Source: a virus
Reading direction: 5' to 3' (one strand)
Virus record (IMG/VR): IMGVR_UViG_3300025010_000040
Span: 31,165-95,164 of that record
Length of the DNA: 64,000 bases
A model generated the notes under the pieces. It was not told the DNA's origin and did no database searches. It saw nothing but the letters and a program-made list of their open reading frames with translations. Positions 46,114 through 55,389 of this stretch are shown here, piece after piece (the first letter of the stretch is position 1; each line of letters starts with the position of its first letter). The position numbers were made by a program, and so were the translations under genes.

Positions 46114-47038
46114 TACAATTTCCTCCTTTATTTTTGTTATATTCATGAAGATACTTAGCATTGTTTTTAGTAAGAGAAATTAATTGTCTAAAATTTTCTT
46201 TAGCTTTAAGATAATTTTCTCTTAATAATTGAAGTCTTTTCCATTTATCTTCATTCCATCCAAACTTTTTATTAAATTCTTTAAAAAATTCTAATTCACT
46301 ACATTCATCATCAGTATCTTTACAATCCCAACCACAAATAATCCCATAAATCCAGGCATCCTCTTTACATTCACTAAAATCTTTAGAACTAAATGATATT
46401 GTACGCTCTAAAGATTCAAAAGGGTTTTCATTAAGAGTTAAATCATCAATAGAACTAGCAAGAATATTAAGTTCCTCAGGATACATTTTAACATCTCTCC
46501 TTATTACAGATATTTTAATTTTTTCTTCTGTTATTATACCGTCTTCTAAAAGATTATGCAGTTTATCAAGATCGACATCTTCTTTCTGAACTTTAACTTG
46601 AATCCAATTTGGTTCATGTTTTCTATAGTCAAGAAAGGTTTTAGGCTCTTTACCTAAAACTTTTTTAAACATTTCTACAACCCTTTCACCAGCTGCCTTA
46701 CATTTAACAAATCCAGCAAGATCATAGCCAACCCCTCTTGATGAAAACCATTCTCCACCATTTTCAGGAGGGTTATCAGGTCTTACATAAGGGTGTGAGG
46801 GTATACCTTTTCTTGGATGTTCTTGTAAATTTGGATATATTGGTGGAGAACCGAAACCTATACAAGATTCTTTCACTCCGTCTGATAAAACTACAAAGAA
46901 TCCATCACATTCACCACATTTTACAGGATGTGAACCACCACCTGAAATAACAGTACCATAACAATACTCACATCCACAATGTACACAACCATATTGTTTA
47001 AAATTAGATGCACTTACAGCAATAATTTCATTACTCAT
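46097..47038 (-). CDS. Zinc-ribbon protein of unknown function, 313 aa
   Basis: The N-terminal 50 residues have CVHCGCEYC and CGEC, enough for a zinc ribbon. This is followed by a conserved-looking segment HPRKGIPSHPYVRPDNPPEN and SSRGVGYDLAGFVKCKAAGE, then a charged helical C-terminal half. I cannot name the family. Start at MSNEIIAVSA (47038) with AAGGAGATG upstream. The 3' end overlaps the next start, so translation is coupled. Confidence 0.62.
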   Translation of the reverse strand: MSNEIIAVSASNFKQYGCVHCGCEYCYGTVISGGGSHPVKCGECDGFFVVLSDGVKESCIGFGSPPIYPNLQEHPRKGIPSHPYVRPDNPPENGGEWFSSRGVGYDLAGFVKCKAAGERVVEMFKKVLGKEPKTFLDYRKHEPNWIQVKVQKEDVDLDKLHNLLEDGIITEEKIKISVIRRDVKMYPEELNILASSIDDLTLNENPFESLERTISFSSKDFSECKEDAWIYGIICGWDCKDTDDECSELEFFKEFNKKFGWNEDKWKRLQLLRENYLKAKENFRQLISLTKNNAKYLHEYNKNKGGNCNDKNC

Positions 47039-47058
47039 TATATCCATCTCCTTAAATT

Positions 47059-47406
47059 TTATACATAATTTTTTCTTTTTAATTGTTTCTGTTTAGCAAC
47101 ATTTATTCCATTAACATCATCCATCAGTAGTACTAATCCTAATATTCTAATTAGATTTCCAAGGTTTTCCCCTTTCCATAAATATAATCTAACATCATGT
47201 ATTTTATTACTGTTATCAGTTAATTTCATTTCAAGCTCTATATTTTCCGTAAAAAAGTTAAATATCTTGTTTAACTCAGAAATCGAATCAGTAACTAATA
47301 GATCATACTCCAATAAACTTTCTAATTCCCCATGACCATAAATACCAGATAAGTTATGATAATTATCATTACACAAAACATTCTTATGATTAACACTATA
47401 TAACAT
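47059..47406 (-). CDS. Hypothetical protein, 115 aa
   Basis: Not recognised. A hydrophobic stretch near residue 80-92 (NLIRILGLVLLMDDV) is too short and polar at the end for a firm membrane call; the C-terminus is Lys-rich. AAAGAGG precedes the ATG. Confidence 0.58.
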   Translation of the reverse strand: MLYSVNHKNVLCNDNYHNLSGIYGHGELESLLEYDLLVTDSISELNKIFNFFTENIELEMKLTDNSNKIHDVRLYLWKGENLGNLIRILGLVLLMDDVNGINVAKQKQLKRKNYV

Positions 47407-47426
47407 TTTTATTACCTCTTTATAAA

Positions 47427-48014
47427 TTAATCAATAACTTTAAAATCATAAAACACAAGATATTTATCAATACAAGTTGTAAAATCAGTTTTAATAATTT
47501 TACCATATGACCATTCTAAACAAATGTGTTTATCCATTTCAATAAAACCTTTTACTTTACAAAAAATATGGCTTAGATACCTAATAAAATCATTAAAAAG
47601 ATTTATTGGAGCATTAGGATGAGTATACTCAATCACTATTCCAGTACCAATAGATTTTTTTAATATTACATAAAAATCTGGATTAATAATAGGAAAAAAG
47701 TAAGGATGAGGATGGTCTCGTCCCTCAATAATAATTAACTTTTTAGATATATCTATAGTTCCATTAAAAATAGTTATAAAACAGGGGTAATAAATGATTT
47801 TAATATTTGGAATTTTAGAGAATTCCAAATATTTTAGTTTTGCTTCATGTGGAGTTAAAGCAATATCTAAACTAACAAATTTATTATTTTTGTCAACACA
47901 ATTTATAGTATAAAAAGTATCGTCTAATATTGTTTCTTCTGTCATATATTTCATTGAAACTGGTCGTAGTCCTAATTCCTTAATTATACTAGTGTCTTGT
48001 TGAAAATTATACAT
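47427..48014 (-). CDS. Hypothetical protein, 195 aa
   Basis: No family found. Alpha/beta protein with many aromatic residues (HPHPYFFPIINPDFYVIL near 100). AAGGAGGTG precedes the ATG, and it begins four bases after the previous gene ends, so they are one operon. Confidence 0.6.
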   Translation of the reverse strand: MYNFQQDTSIIKELGLRPVSMKYMTEETILDDTFYTINCVDKNNKFVSLDIALTPHEAKLKYLEFSKIPNIKIIYYPCFITIFNGTIDISKKLIIIEGRDHPHPYFFPIINPDFYVILKKSIGTGIVIEYTHPNAPINLFNDFIRYLSHIFCKVKGFIEMDKHICLEWSYGKIIKTDFTTCIDKYLVFYDFKVID

Positions 48015-48018
48015 TTAT

Positions 48019-48387
48019 TTACACCTCCTTGTTAGTCTTTCCTGTAATCTGTTCAAATATAATAGAAGTGCCAGTTATTTTAATAACAAATAAACTAAAA
48101 ATTCTATTACCAAATTGAATTCTAATTACATCTCTAACATCTATTTTATCTCTATTTCTAATAGAAGTAATAAAATTCGGATTAAATATTTCTTGTATAT
48201 CACCATTATCTTTTTTAACAAATAAAAGTTTATCTTTAAAATCTAATTCTTTAACTTCTTCATAAAAATCTATTACTTTTACAGCTCCACCACCTATACC
48301 ACTACTTTTACAGGCTTCAGAAATAGAAGTACCTCTAATCATTTCTACTTTACCATCTTTCCAATGTAATCTATAAATATTCATCAT
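48019..48387 (-). CDS. Hypothetical protein, 122 aa
   Basis: Function unknown. The N-terminal pattern IYRLHWKDGKVEMIRGTSIS and GIGGGAVKVIDFYEEVK resembles a small protein seen in many phages, a beta-hairpin plus Gly-rich turn; that module has no known role. GAGGAGA precedes the ATGATG start. Confidence 0.62.
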   Translation of the reverse strand: MMNIYRLHWKDGKVEMIRGTSISEACKSSGIGGGAVKVIDFYEEVKELDFKDKLLFVKKDNGDIQEIFNPNFITSIRNRDKIDVRDVIRIQFGNRIFSLFVIKITGTSIIFEQITGKTNKEV

Positions 48388-48414
48388 TTTTATTAAATCT
48401 CCTCTATAATTTAT

Positions 48415-49062
48415 TTAAAAATCTTTACTATCAATAATTATACTTTCTTTTAATGGGTTCATTTTATCAACTCCACTATCAAATATTTCTAACCTCCAAT
48501 CTATACCTAAAACTTCACACCATATCTTAAAATTAGATACAGACATTTTAGTATTATTATTTAATCCAGATTTTCTATTATTAAGAGCATAGTTATCTAA
48601 GAACTTACTCTTATAATTCTTTAAATTTATTTTCTTTTCAGTAATAATCTTTTTAACAGCCACTTTTAAAAAGTCATCTGTTGGTTTAATAGTTGGTGTA
48701 TATGTTTCAGTATTATTATTAATAATCTCAACATCATCGGGATTAGCAAAATTATCTTTATTTTCTTTTACTTTATCAAATAACCAATCAATATTTAATT
48801 CAGTGATATTATCTATACTATATATCTTTCTTTCTTTCTTACTTGGTTCAACAAATTTATATGTTCCGTTTTCTATATAAATACCTGGTTCTAAATCACT
48901 TTTAAGTTTATTAATCTTACCGTGAAATATATAAACTAAATCACCCTTTATATAAGCAAAACCAACTGTTAATTTATCATTATTAAAAAATGGTTTAACT
49001 TCATGTATTTCATCATCTTTTGTAAAGATACATCTTCCTAAAAATACTTTTACTTTAGGCAT
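48415..49062 (-). CDS. Hypothetical protein, 215 aa
   Basis: Not recognised. The N-terminal 75 residues are beta-rich, the middle is acidic and low-complexity (NNNTETYTPTIKPTDD), and the C-terminus is helical with conserved-looking Trp residues (WCEVLGIDWRLEIF). AAGGGGTTG lies before the ATG, with a promoter-like element 34 bases upstream. Confidence 0.6.
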   Translation of the reverse strand: MPKVKVFLGRCIFTKDDEIHEVKPFFNNDKLTVGFAYIKGDLVYIFHGKINKLKSDLEPGIYIENGTYKFVEPSKKERKIYSIDNITELNIDWLFDKVKENKDNFANPDDVEIINNNTETYTPTIKPTDDFLKVAVKKIITEKKINLKNYKSKFLDNYALNNRKSGLNNNTKMSVSNFKIWCEVLGIDWRLEIFDSGVDKMNPLKESIIIDSKDF

Positions 49063-49095
49063 ATATTACAACCCCTTATTGGTTTTTGTTATATA

Positions 49096-49108
49096 AATAA
49101 TATATATT
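49096..49108 (-). promoter_or_regulatory. Candidate promoter element (AATAATATATATT)
   Basis: Exact copy of the 13-mer, 33 bases before the start codon at 49062. Confidence 0.5.
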
Positions 49109-49134
49109 TATATATTAGGTTATTATAAAAAAAT

Positions 49135-49159
49135 AAAAGGGTGTAAAAACTACCCTTTT
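49135..49159 (-). terminator. Terminator (- strand)
   Basis: AAAAGGGT/ACCCTTTT hairpin followed on the - strand by TTATTTTTTTATAA; it overlaps the end of the gene at 49150. Confidence 0.78.
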
Positions 49160-49476
49160 AATAATATTTTTTCATCAGAAGCATACCAACAACCATTTTT
49201 AAACTCCAACCAAACTTTATTTGTCATAATTTCTCGTATAACATTTATTGGAATACGAGTTCCTGACACATATTTAGCAAAAGCTAAACAAAGAGTGACA
49301 TAACCAGGTTTTTTCTCTATATTAGCTTCTGTTATACTTTTTAACAAACCCAGATTAATTACCAATCTGGCTTTTCTACCCCGCATTACTTCATAATTAT
49401 GACTAGATACGATAGTACTAGAAACAGTATCAAAACTATCATCACTAAGATTTTTAACAATGTTGATTAAATTCAT
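49150..49476 (-). CDS. Hypothetical protein, 108 aa
   Basis: No family assigned. Start at MNLINIVKNL (49476) with GGAAGGTG upstream. Mixed alpha/beta, basic middle (RGRKARLVINLGLLK). The promoter-like element is 36 bases before the start. Confidence 0.58.
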   Translation of the reverse strand: MNLINIVKNLSDDSFDTVSSTIVSSHNYEVMRGRKARLVINLGLLKSITEANIEKKPGYVTLCLAFAKYVSGTRIPINVIREIMTNKVWLEFKNGCWYASDEKILLKG

Positions 49477-49512
49477 ATTTTTCACCTTCCATAAATTTAT
49501 TTATTTCTAAAT

Positions 49513-49525
49513 AATAATATATACT
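49513..49525 (-). promoter_or_regulatory. Candidate promoter element (AATAATATATACT)
   Basis: One mismatch from the consensus, 36 bases before the start codon at 49476. Confidence 0.45.
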
Positions 49526-49542
49526 TATAATTTATAAATATA

Positions 49543-49854
49543 CTAAAGTTTTATATAGTTATATTTATATGGAAGAGGATTAGAACTTTTTCTCTCGTTT
49601 TCTCTCAATATATTTAAAGCTTCATTAATTTCACTTACATTTAAAATATTTAAAATACGACGAGATAATTCCCAAAAATCACAATCGGTTAAAATAATTT
49701 TAGATTTAAGAAATTCGGAAAAATCATCGGAAATTCCGTAATAATCTATTTCATCTTTAAGAGTTGTTAAATCACAATTAGAACATTGATCTGAAAAAAT
49801 ACTACTGGGTGTATTAATTTTATGATCACACCAACTACAAATAATATCACTCAC
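49543..49854 (-). CDS. Small zinc-ribbon protein, 103 aa
   Basis: Two CxxC pairs close to the N-terminus (CSWC at 6-9 and CSNC near 24-27) make a zinc ribbon; the rest is helical. Start GTG 49854 with AAGGAGTTG upstream. Function unknown. Confidence 0.6.
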   Translation of the reverse strand: MSDIICSWCDHKINTPSSIFSDQCSNCDLTTLKDEIDYYGISDDFSEFLKSKIILTDCDFWELSRRILNILNVSEINEALNILRENERKSSNPLPYKYNYIKL

Positions 49855-49879
49855 TAATAATCAACTCCTTTTTTATATT

Positions 49880-50605
49880 TTAAAAATTAAAGAATTCTTT
49901 ATCTGATTTTGGTCTATATACAAAGCCTTTAACTTCTTCTTTATCTTTATTATTAACATCTGAAATAGGATGATACTTTTTAGTACTAATAGTAATATTA
50001 TTTAAATCTTCTCCCTTATCTAAACAACTCACATAATAATTTAATAATTGTTGTGAATATGTATATATATCAACTTTACTTAATGTATAAAATAATGATT
50101 CAAAAGCATCAATAGGTAATTCAATAAAATTATCACTATTATTTATATACATAATAACACCCTCATATGAAACTTCATTTTCATCATATATAATTGAAGG
50201 TTTTAATATCATTCTTTGATTTAAACCTAAGTTATAAATCTTTAATGTATATTTATCTACCATATCAGGATATATTACAATTTCTCCTTTAGAATTCATT
50301 GCAAATATTTCATCACCATATAGATTAGTTAACATAGTTTTAAAATTCTTTATTAACTGATATATATTACGTTGAGTAATCATAATAGATCTACTCTTAT
50401 CCCATTCTTCTTCTTTATTATTAATATCTAATGATAAATAAACTGATGGATTTAAAGTAAGATATTTAACCTTATTAAATTCAAATTTTTTATGATAACT
50501 TTCTAACTTATTATTTTTTTCTTGATATAATTTAACATTAATTTTTAAATTAAAATTTTTAACTGGTTGTAAAATAACTCTACTAATTCTTTGTACTTTA
50601 TTCAT
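49880..50605 (-). CDS. Hypothetical protein, 241 aa
   Basis: Not recognised. Beta-rich N-terminal half (KINVKLYQEKNNKLESYHKK), ordered throughout, no membrane segment. The last 30 residues are charged and flexible. AGGGTGATA precedes the ATG. A size and layout like single-strand or RNA-binding proteins is possible but not shown. Confidence 0.58.
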   Translation of the reverse strand: MNKVQRISRVILQPVKNFNLKINVKLYQEKNNKLESYHKKFEFNKVKYLTLNPSVYLSLDINNKEEEWDKSRSIMITQRNIYQLIKNFKTMLTNLYGDEIFAMNSKGEIVIYPDMVDKYTLKIYNLGLNQRMILKPSIIYDENEVSYEGVIMYINNSDNFIELPIDAFESLFYTLSKVDIYTYSQQLLNYYVSCLDKGEDLNNITISTKKYHPISDVNNKDKEEVKGFVYRPKSDKEFFNF

Positions 50606-50663
50606 TATATCACCCTAACAAATAAAATGCTCTATTATTAAGTTGAGGATGAAATAAAAAAAT

Positions 50664-50700
50664 AATAAAGTGATAAATATAAATAATTTATCACTTTATT
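50664..50700 (-). terminator. Terminator (- strand)
   Basis: AATAAAGTGATAAAT/ATTTATCACTTTATT hairpin with a T-rich - strand tail, after the gene at 50713. Confidence 0.82.
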
Positions 50701-50712
50701 AATCAATATTAT

Positions 50713-51171
50713 TTAGTTGGAATATGTGGGGTATATTGAAGTAATTGGTATATTACACATATAAAAATAATTTGCTAATTCAGGTGACAGTTCATAAATT
50801 TTTTCTATTATTTTTTCACATACTTCAATATTTTCATCAGAATTAGCAGATACTCCAATAATACGTCGTTTTTTATTTTCAGTAATAAAAATTGTATTAT
50901 TAATTTTTTCGTTGAAAATTATACTAATTCTTAATTCACCCAAAACCCAACTGTAACTTATCACAGGAACGTTTTTAAAATTACCACTTTCCTGTTTAGA
51001 TGTATAAAAATCATTTAAGTCACATTTAATTAATTTATCCCAATCAGGTAAATTGATAACATTCTGAATACAACTATAATACTGTTTTAAGATATTATTA
51101 TAGTCATCATCAGATATTTCCTCACTAATTATGGGTCCATTTAAAAAGTTAAATTGTTTTTTATTTGCCAT
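50713..51171 (-). CDS. Hypothetical protein, 152 aa
   Basis: No family found. Alpha/beta with a conserved-looking SYSWVLGELRISIIF segment in the middle. GGAGG precedes the ATG; a promoter-like element lies 37 bases upstream and a terminator follows, so it forms a single-gene unit. Confidence 0.6.
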   Translation of the reverse strand: MANKKQFNFLNGPIISEEISDDDYNNILKQYYSCIQNVINLPDWDKLIKCDLNDFYTSKQESGNFKNVPVISYSWVLGELRISIIFNEKINNTIFITENKKRRIIGVSANSDENIEVCEKIIEKIYELSPELANYFYMCNIPITSIYPTYSN

Positions 51172-51207
51172 TATAAAACCTCCAAATAAATTTATTTATT
51201 TCTAATT

Positions 51208-51220
51208 AATAATATATATT
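51208..51220 (-). promoter_or_regulatory. Candidate promoter element (AATAATATATATT)
   Basis: Exact copy of the 13-mer, 36 bases before the start codon at 51171 and just after the end of the RNA polymerase gene. Confidence 0.5.
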
Positions 51221-51244
51221 TAATATACATATTAAATTATTATA

Positions 51245-51541
51245 TTAAATATCTTCTTCTATACCATTCATTTTAATCTTAATATAAAAAAGATTTGTAT
51301 TTTCATTCTCCTTCCTTTTAACTTGAAATTTATTATTAATATCTCTTATAGATTTAATTCTATCTAAATATTCTTCTTTATTTTCATAATCAAGTGAAAC
51401 AAAACATTTATTTGGTTCGTCTTCTTTACGATAACTAAATAAATCTTTTTCAAATAAACATTTAAAACTCTCTGGTTCTCTTGAATCATCAAAGAATAAT
51501 CCATGAGTTTTACAGAATGGTGTTACAATACCTGAAGTTCC
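51245..51541 (-). CDS. RNA polymerase beta, N-terminal half, exon 3
   Basis: Residues 470-567 of the spliced product. It starts GTSGIVTPFCKTHGLFFDD, the segment that follows the NSDPRNVKS end of exon 2, and ends at a normal stop (NGIEEDI). The remainder of beta is encoded by the separate gene at 60078-62961. Confidence 0.85.
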   Translation of the reverse strand, partial: GTSGIVTPFCKTHGLFFDDSREPESFKCLFEKDLFSYRKEDEPNKCFVSLDYENKEEYLDRIKSIRDINNKFQVKRKENENTNLFYIKIKMNGIEEDI

Positions 51542-51925
51542 CATAATGTTCATATAGATAGTTAATCTATACAGTTCTCCTATGAACTTCCCTAAGCTTT
51601 CCTTAGGATATCAGACTATATCACCATCTCTATATAATAATATTTAATATAGAGAGTTACCTATTTCGATTTAAGGGATTTTCACCCACTCACTTGAGCC
51701 CTACTCCTAATGCTTATTTCAAAGCTAAAGGATAGTCGTTGAACTTTATTCTTATATATAATAAGAATCTTAGCTGCGGATCACTCAATCTTTTACCTTG
51801 TTACCATACCCTAGATAGTTAGTCTAAGCCATTATATTATTACTAATATAACTTGGTAGTAAAAGCTCTAAGAACTTCCCCGACAATTAAAGTAATTTTC
51901 ATTATAGATTATTCCATAATGTCCC
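51542..51925 (-). ncRNA. Group I intron 2 in RNA polymerase beta (N half)
   Basis: A 384 nt intron without an ORF, with the same core as the others (GACTAT/ATAGTC P7, GATCCGCAGC, CTCAAGTGAGTGGGTG). The 3' end G is 51542. Joining ...RNVKS to GTSGIVTPF keeps the frame. The P1 pairing I can draw is weaker (UCU with GGA) than for the other introns, so the 5' site is the least certain of the set. Confidence 0.8.
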
Positions 51926-52048
51926 AGATTTTACATTTCTAGGATCTGAATTGCCGCATACGTTAATATCGAGCTTCCCAATGTAAGATGGGTGAATATC
52001 ACGATATTTTTTTGATATCCTATTATCATTCTTGTTCCCAACACTATT
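51926..52048 (-). CDS. RNA polymerase beta, N-terminal half, exon 2 (123 nt)
   Basis: A 41-codon exon, residues 429-469. It encodes RISKKYRDIHPSYIGKLDIN, the counterpart of RDVHPTHYGR in bacterial beta, a universally conserved region near the active centre. It is too short to be found by ORF length and is flanked by two group I introns. Confidence 0.85.
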
Positions 52049-53020
52049 CGGTTTTTAATTCACATAGATCGTTAATCTATGCAGTTCTCTTATGAACTTC
52101 CTTATCTCTCGATAAGATAATAGACTATATCTTCATCCATTATATAATCAGTATAATGGAGTTTCCTATTTCGATTTAAGGGATTCTCACCCACCTACTT
52201 AGGCCCTACTCCTATTGTGTATTCCAACACTAAAGGATAGTCGTTGAACTTTATTGTTATATTAAAAAGTATAGTTTTTTGATATATGCACCCATGAAAT
52301 CCTTTTTTTTATTTTCCATATTAATCCATTGTATGCCATATTTATTTGTATATTTTTAGATAACATATTTAATTCCTCTTTTATTTCATAAGTGGAATAT
52401 TTCTTTTCTAATAAATTACATATATCATGAATTAATTTTGCTGAATATTTGTTATACACATGGGATTCACCCTTAGACGGATGTTGTAATCCTTTAATCC
52501 ATGAATGTTCAATATTCTCTTTAGGAGTAACCCATTCTAAATTCTTATAATAATTATTACCTTTAAAAGTATCCTTATGATTAATTTGAATAATTTTTTC
52601 ATTGAAAAATATTTTTAGTGGTAAAAAATAATATCCAACTAATCTGTGCACATAAAATTTTCTCCTTCTAGTATAAATAGCTACCAATGAACATCTTAAA
52701 TATCCATCTTTATCAACAAATGGTTTTATAAGTTTATCAGTTAGTTTATTTCTAACTCTACCATAATTACTAATTTCATATATGTCTTTTACATTATATT
52801 CTATAATGTCTTTCCATTCTTCTTCATGGGTTTGAATGTGTATTATCATTTAAAACACCTCTTAATATAACAATCTTAGCTGCGGATTACTCAATCCTAA
52901 AACCTTTTTACCATACCTTAGTTGATTAGACTAAGCCACTATATTGTTCCCAATATAGTTTGGTAGTTTTAGGCTATAAGAGATTTCCCGACAATTAAAG
53001 AAAACACAGGCCCTTAATTG
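52049..53020 (-). ncRNA. Group I intron 1 in RNA polymerase beta (N half), with HNH gene
   Basis: A 972 nt intron. P1 pairs exon AGGU with intron GCCU; P7 is GACTAT/ATAGTC; it ends in G at 52049. Splicing joins KLRYTIKG to NSVGNKNDNRISKKYRDIHP. It carries an HNH endonuclease gene at 52262-52849. Confidence 0.87.
52262..52849 (-). CDS. Intron-encoded HNH homing endonuclease (NUMOD4-type)
   Basis: A 195 aa endonuclease. The NUMOD4-like N-terminus (DIYEISNYGRVRNKLTDKLI) is followed by the HNH core VHRLVGYYFLP ... QINHKDTFKGNNYYKNLEWV and a helical C-terminal DNA-binding part. It would spread the intron into intronless RNA polymerase genes. AAGAGGTG precedes the ATG. It is related to, but clearly different from, the HNH protein in the DNA polymerase intron. 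Confidence 0.87.
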   Translation of the reverse strand: MIIHIQTHEEEWKDIIEYNVKDIYEISNYGRVRNKLTDKLIKPFVDKDGYLRCSLVAIYTRRRKFYVHRLVGYYFLPLKIFFNEKIIQINHKDTFKGNNYYKNLEWVTPKENIEHSWIKGLQHPSKGESHVYNKYSAKLIHDICNLLEKKYSTYEIKEELNMLSKNIQINMAYNGLIWKIKKRISWVHISKNYTF

Positions 53021-54304
53021 ACCTTTAATAGTATATCTCAGTTTACTAAAAAAGTCCATATCATTTATTTTATCATCAAATCTCAATAGTCCTGAATCAT
53101 GTAAATTCTGAATTAATATATCGCCTGGGAATTTAAATATTTCTTCAATATTTTCTAAAGTCATTTTATTACCTAAACTTATAACTCTATTCATTCTTTT
53201 ACTAAATGCTTTAGTTAATAAAGAAGCAATATATTCATTACATCTTAATCTTTTATTGTCTATAGATAAATTATCTTTCTTTCTTAATTCATCAAAATTT
53301 TGAATCATCCATCTGATAACTGAATAAACATTCTTTCGATGTTCATAGTCTATCTTCAATATATTCTTAGTAGTTTCATCTATTAATCTATCAAAGAAAA
53401 CTAAAGTATTTAATCCTTTTTCATAATAATTATAAGCCATAGTAGCACTTAAGCTACCGATACGTCCAACCCAATACTCTAAATCATTTAAAAATTCAAA
53501 ACTTAATCTATTATTAGAAACATTTATAATCATGAAAACTATACTCTGTACATATAGATATTTGTTAAAGAAGAATCTATTTACTTTTATTAATATTTTC
53601 TTATTAATACGAAAATATATATATTTGTCTAAATCTACTTCTGTTTCAGTAAATTCTATAATAGAATCTAGTGAGAAATATTTAAGTGTTTTTTCAACAC
53701 CCATTTTAGCAAAATAAAATAAAAGTACATCGACTTCTTTTCTAAACACAAATACCCCATAAGTATTAGCAGTATAAGTTTCTCCTTGAGTATCTGGATA
53801 TTCCTTTTTATTTCTTTTTAAAGATAATGGCATTAATGATTTAAGAATTAAATTCTGTTTGGTTGTATAAGTTGAACTATCAACAAGTTGATATATTAAG
53901 AAATATTTTTTACCTTTAATAGTGTAATAACCATTTTCATCTGGAATTGGTATTAATAATTTCTTAGTAAATAATTTACTCTTATTCTTACAATTTAAAT
54001 TAAATCTTAGTTTTAATTCCCCATATCGACTATCTTGTAAATACATATATTTTTCTGAAACTTTTTTATTTCCTTCTTTAGTTTGTTTAACTTTCTGTCT
54101 TGTTGATATATAATCATTGATATCAATCTTAGATTCATCATCAATGAATTCATATCCAAGAAATTTGATATTCTTAAGAATCTCTAATGATTTACAACTA
54201 TTAGCAATATAATGAATCAATTCATCATCATAATTATGATTAATTATATCATAGTTGATTCTTTCCTCATTTGGGTTATTATAATGAGTTATAAACTTCT
54301 TCAT
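53021..54304 (-). CDS. RNA polymerase beta, N-terminal half, exon 1
   Basis: Residues 1-428 of a 567 aa protein, the N-terminal half of a phage multi-subunit RNA polymerase beta subunit, as in phiKZ-type jumbo phages. The stretch LLIPIPDENGYYTIKGKKYF plus LIYQLVDSS matches the Rpb2/beta protrusion pattern of reading xINGxEK. The lobe and LRYTIKG precede the fork region in exon 2. Together with the gene at 60078 it would build one beta subunit. AAAGGTGG precedes the ATG. Confidence 0.85.
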
Positions 54305-54404
54305 ATAATTTTTTATACCACCTTTCTAGAAAAATATAATACTATAAACAATTTTTATCCAATAGGAAACCAATTAAGGCTTCCTATTGGATAATGTATA
54401 TTTT

Positions 54405-54770
54405 TTATTCCTCTTCATCCTCAGTGGTATTATCATCTTTAACCATGAGTTTAAATTCTTGACCAGGGATTAAGAACGGTGTGAAGTTACCTACTTTTTC
54501 ACCTTCATCATTTTCCCTATAAGAAATACCCATGTCAAACAGCTGCATTAAATTGATAGAAATATCTTCCCCAGCAGTTTTCTTTTCATTTAGATAAGCA
54601 ATTGATTGCTGTAAGAAACGATATGCAATCGTTGCAATTGCTGGTGCATGTGTAACATTAATGTTGTGTTCACTGATAAGAGCTTTATTTGCTCTTTCAC
54701 AAATTTTAGTAATTTCCTTCTGATTCTCTCTGATTTCCAAAAATACTGCATCATCCTTATTACTTGCCAT
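54405..54770 (-). CDS. Unknown helical protein, one copy of a repeated domain, 121 aa
   Basis: Contains the pattern ERANKALISEHNINVTHAPA plus IATIAYRFLQQSIAYL, which recurs twice in the next gene (54822-55367). The tail is acidic (DDNTTEDEEE). GGGGAGG precedes the ATG; this gene's codon usage is richer than most neighbours, suggesting high expression. Possibly a virion or DNA-binding protein; not known. Confidence 0.65.
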   Translation of the reverse strand: MASNKDDAVFLEIRENQKEITKICERANKALISEHNINVTHAPAIATIAYRFLQQSIAYLNEKKTAGEDISINLMQLFDMGISYRENDEGEKVGNFTPFLIPGQEFKLMVKDDNTTEDEEE

Positions 54771-54821
54771 AATAAATAACCTCCCCTTATTTTTTAATAC
54801 TAATATTTTGTTATTAGCATA

Positions 54822-55367
54822 TTAGTTTTTAATTTTATTAAATTTAAAAATGATATCATGTAATTTCATAGTCATAAATTCATCTTCTTTTGAGTACAGT
54901 TTTTCACTAAATTTGTATTCAAGAGCTTGACTTAAAAAAGCATGAACTATAGTGAAAATCGCATCAGATGAAGTGATATTGATATCAAATTTCATTAAAA
55001 GAATATCATTAGCCATATCACAAAGTTCATTATTCTTTTCATCAGTGTTTAATAAAATAGCAACTTCTGAATTAGTTTCCCGTTCAATATAATCATCATG
55101 AACAGGTTTTATTAAATAAATAATGTCTTGAACTTTACTATTCATATAGCAAAAAAGATTAATATCATCTAACTGTATTCTACTTTCTTTATTCTTTTCT
55201 CTATCAATTAAACCATGTAAAAAAGCATACACAATTGTAGCAACCGATGGATATAATAAAATATCTATATTATTTAATTCATATAATCTTTTAGATGTTC
55301 TCTTACAAATTTCTCTTTCAGAATCATTTATTTTTATTAACAAACAGTCCAGATCAATACTACTCAA
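54822..55367 (-). CDS. Unknown protein with two copies of the repeated domain, 181 aa
   Basis: Two tandem modules related to the protein at 54405: KRTSKRLYELNNIDILLYPS plus VATIVYAFLHGLI near residues 22-55, and DMANDILLMKFDINITSSDA plus IFTIVHAFLSQALEYK near 118-153. Start TTG 55367 with GGGGG upstream. The duplication plus the adjacent single-copy gene gives three copies in a row. Function unknown. Confidence 0.65.
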   Translation of the reverse strand: MSSIDLDCLLIKINDSEREICKRTSKRLYELNNIDILLYPSVATIVYAFLHGLIDREKNKESRIQLDDINLFCYMNSKVQDIIYLIKPVHDDYIERETNSEVAILLNTDEKNNELCDMANDILLMKFDINITSSDAIFTIVHAFLSQALEYKFSEKLYSKEDEFMTMKLHDIIFKFNKIKN

Positions 55368-55389
55368 CTGTCACAAAACCCCCTGTGTA

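Noticed and set aside
54356-54393. TATCCAATAGGAA/TTCCTATTGGATA hairpin as a terminator before the RNA polymerase gene
   Set aside because: The stem is good but no T-run follows on either strand, so I did not call it a terminator.
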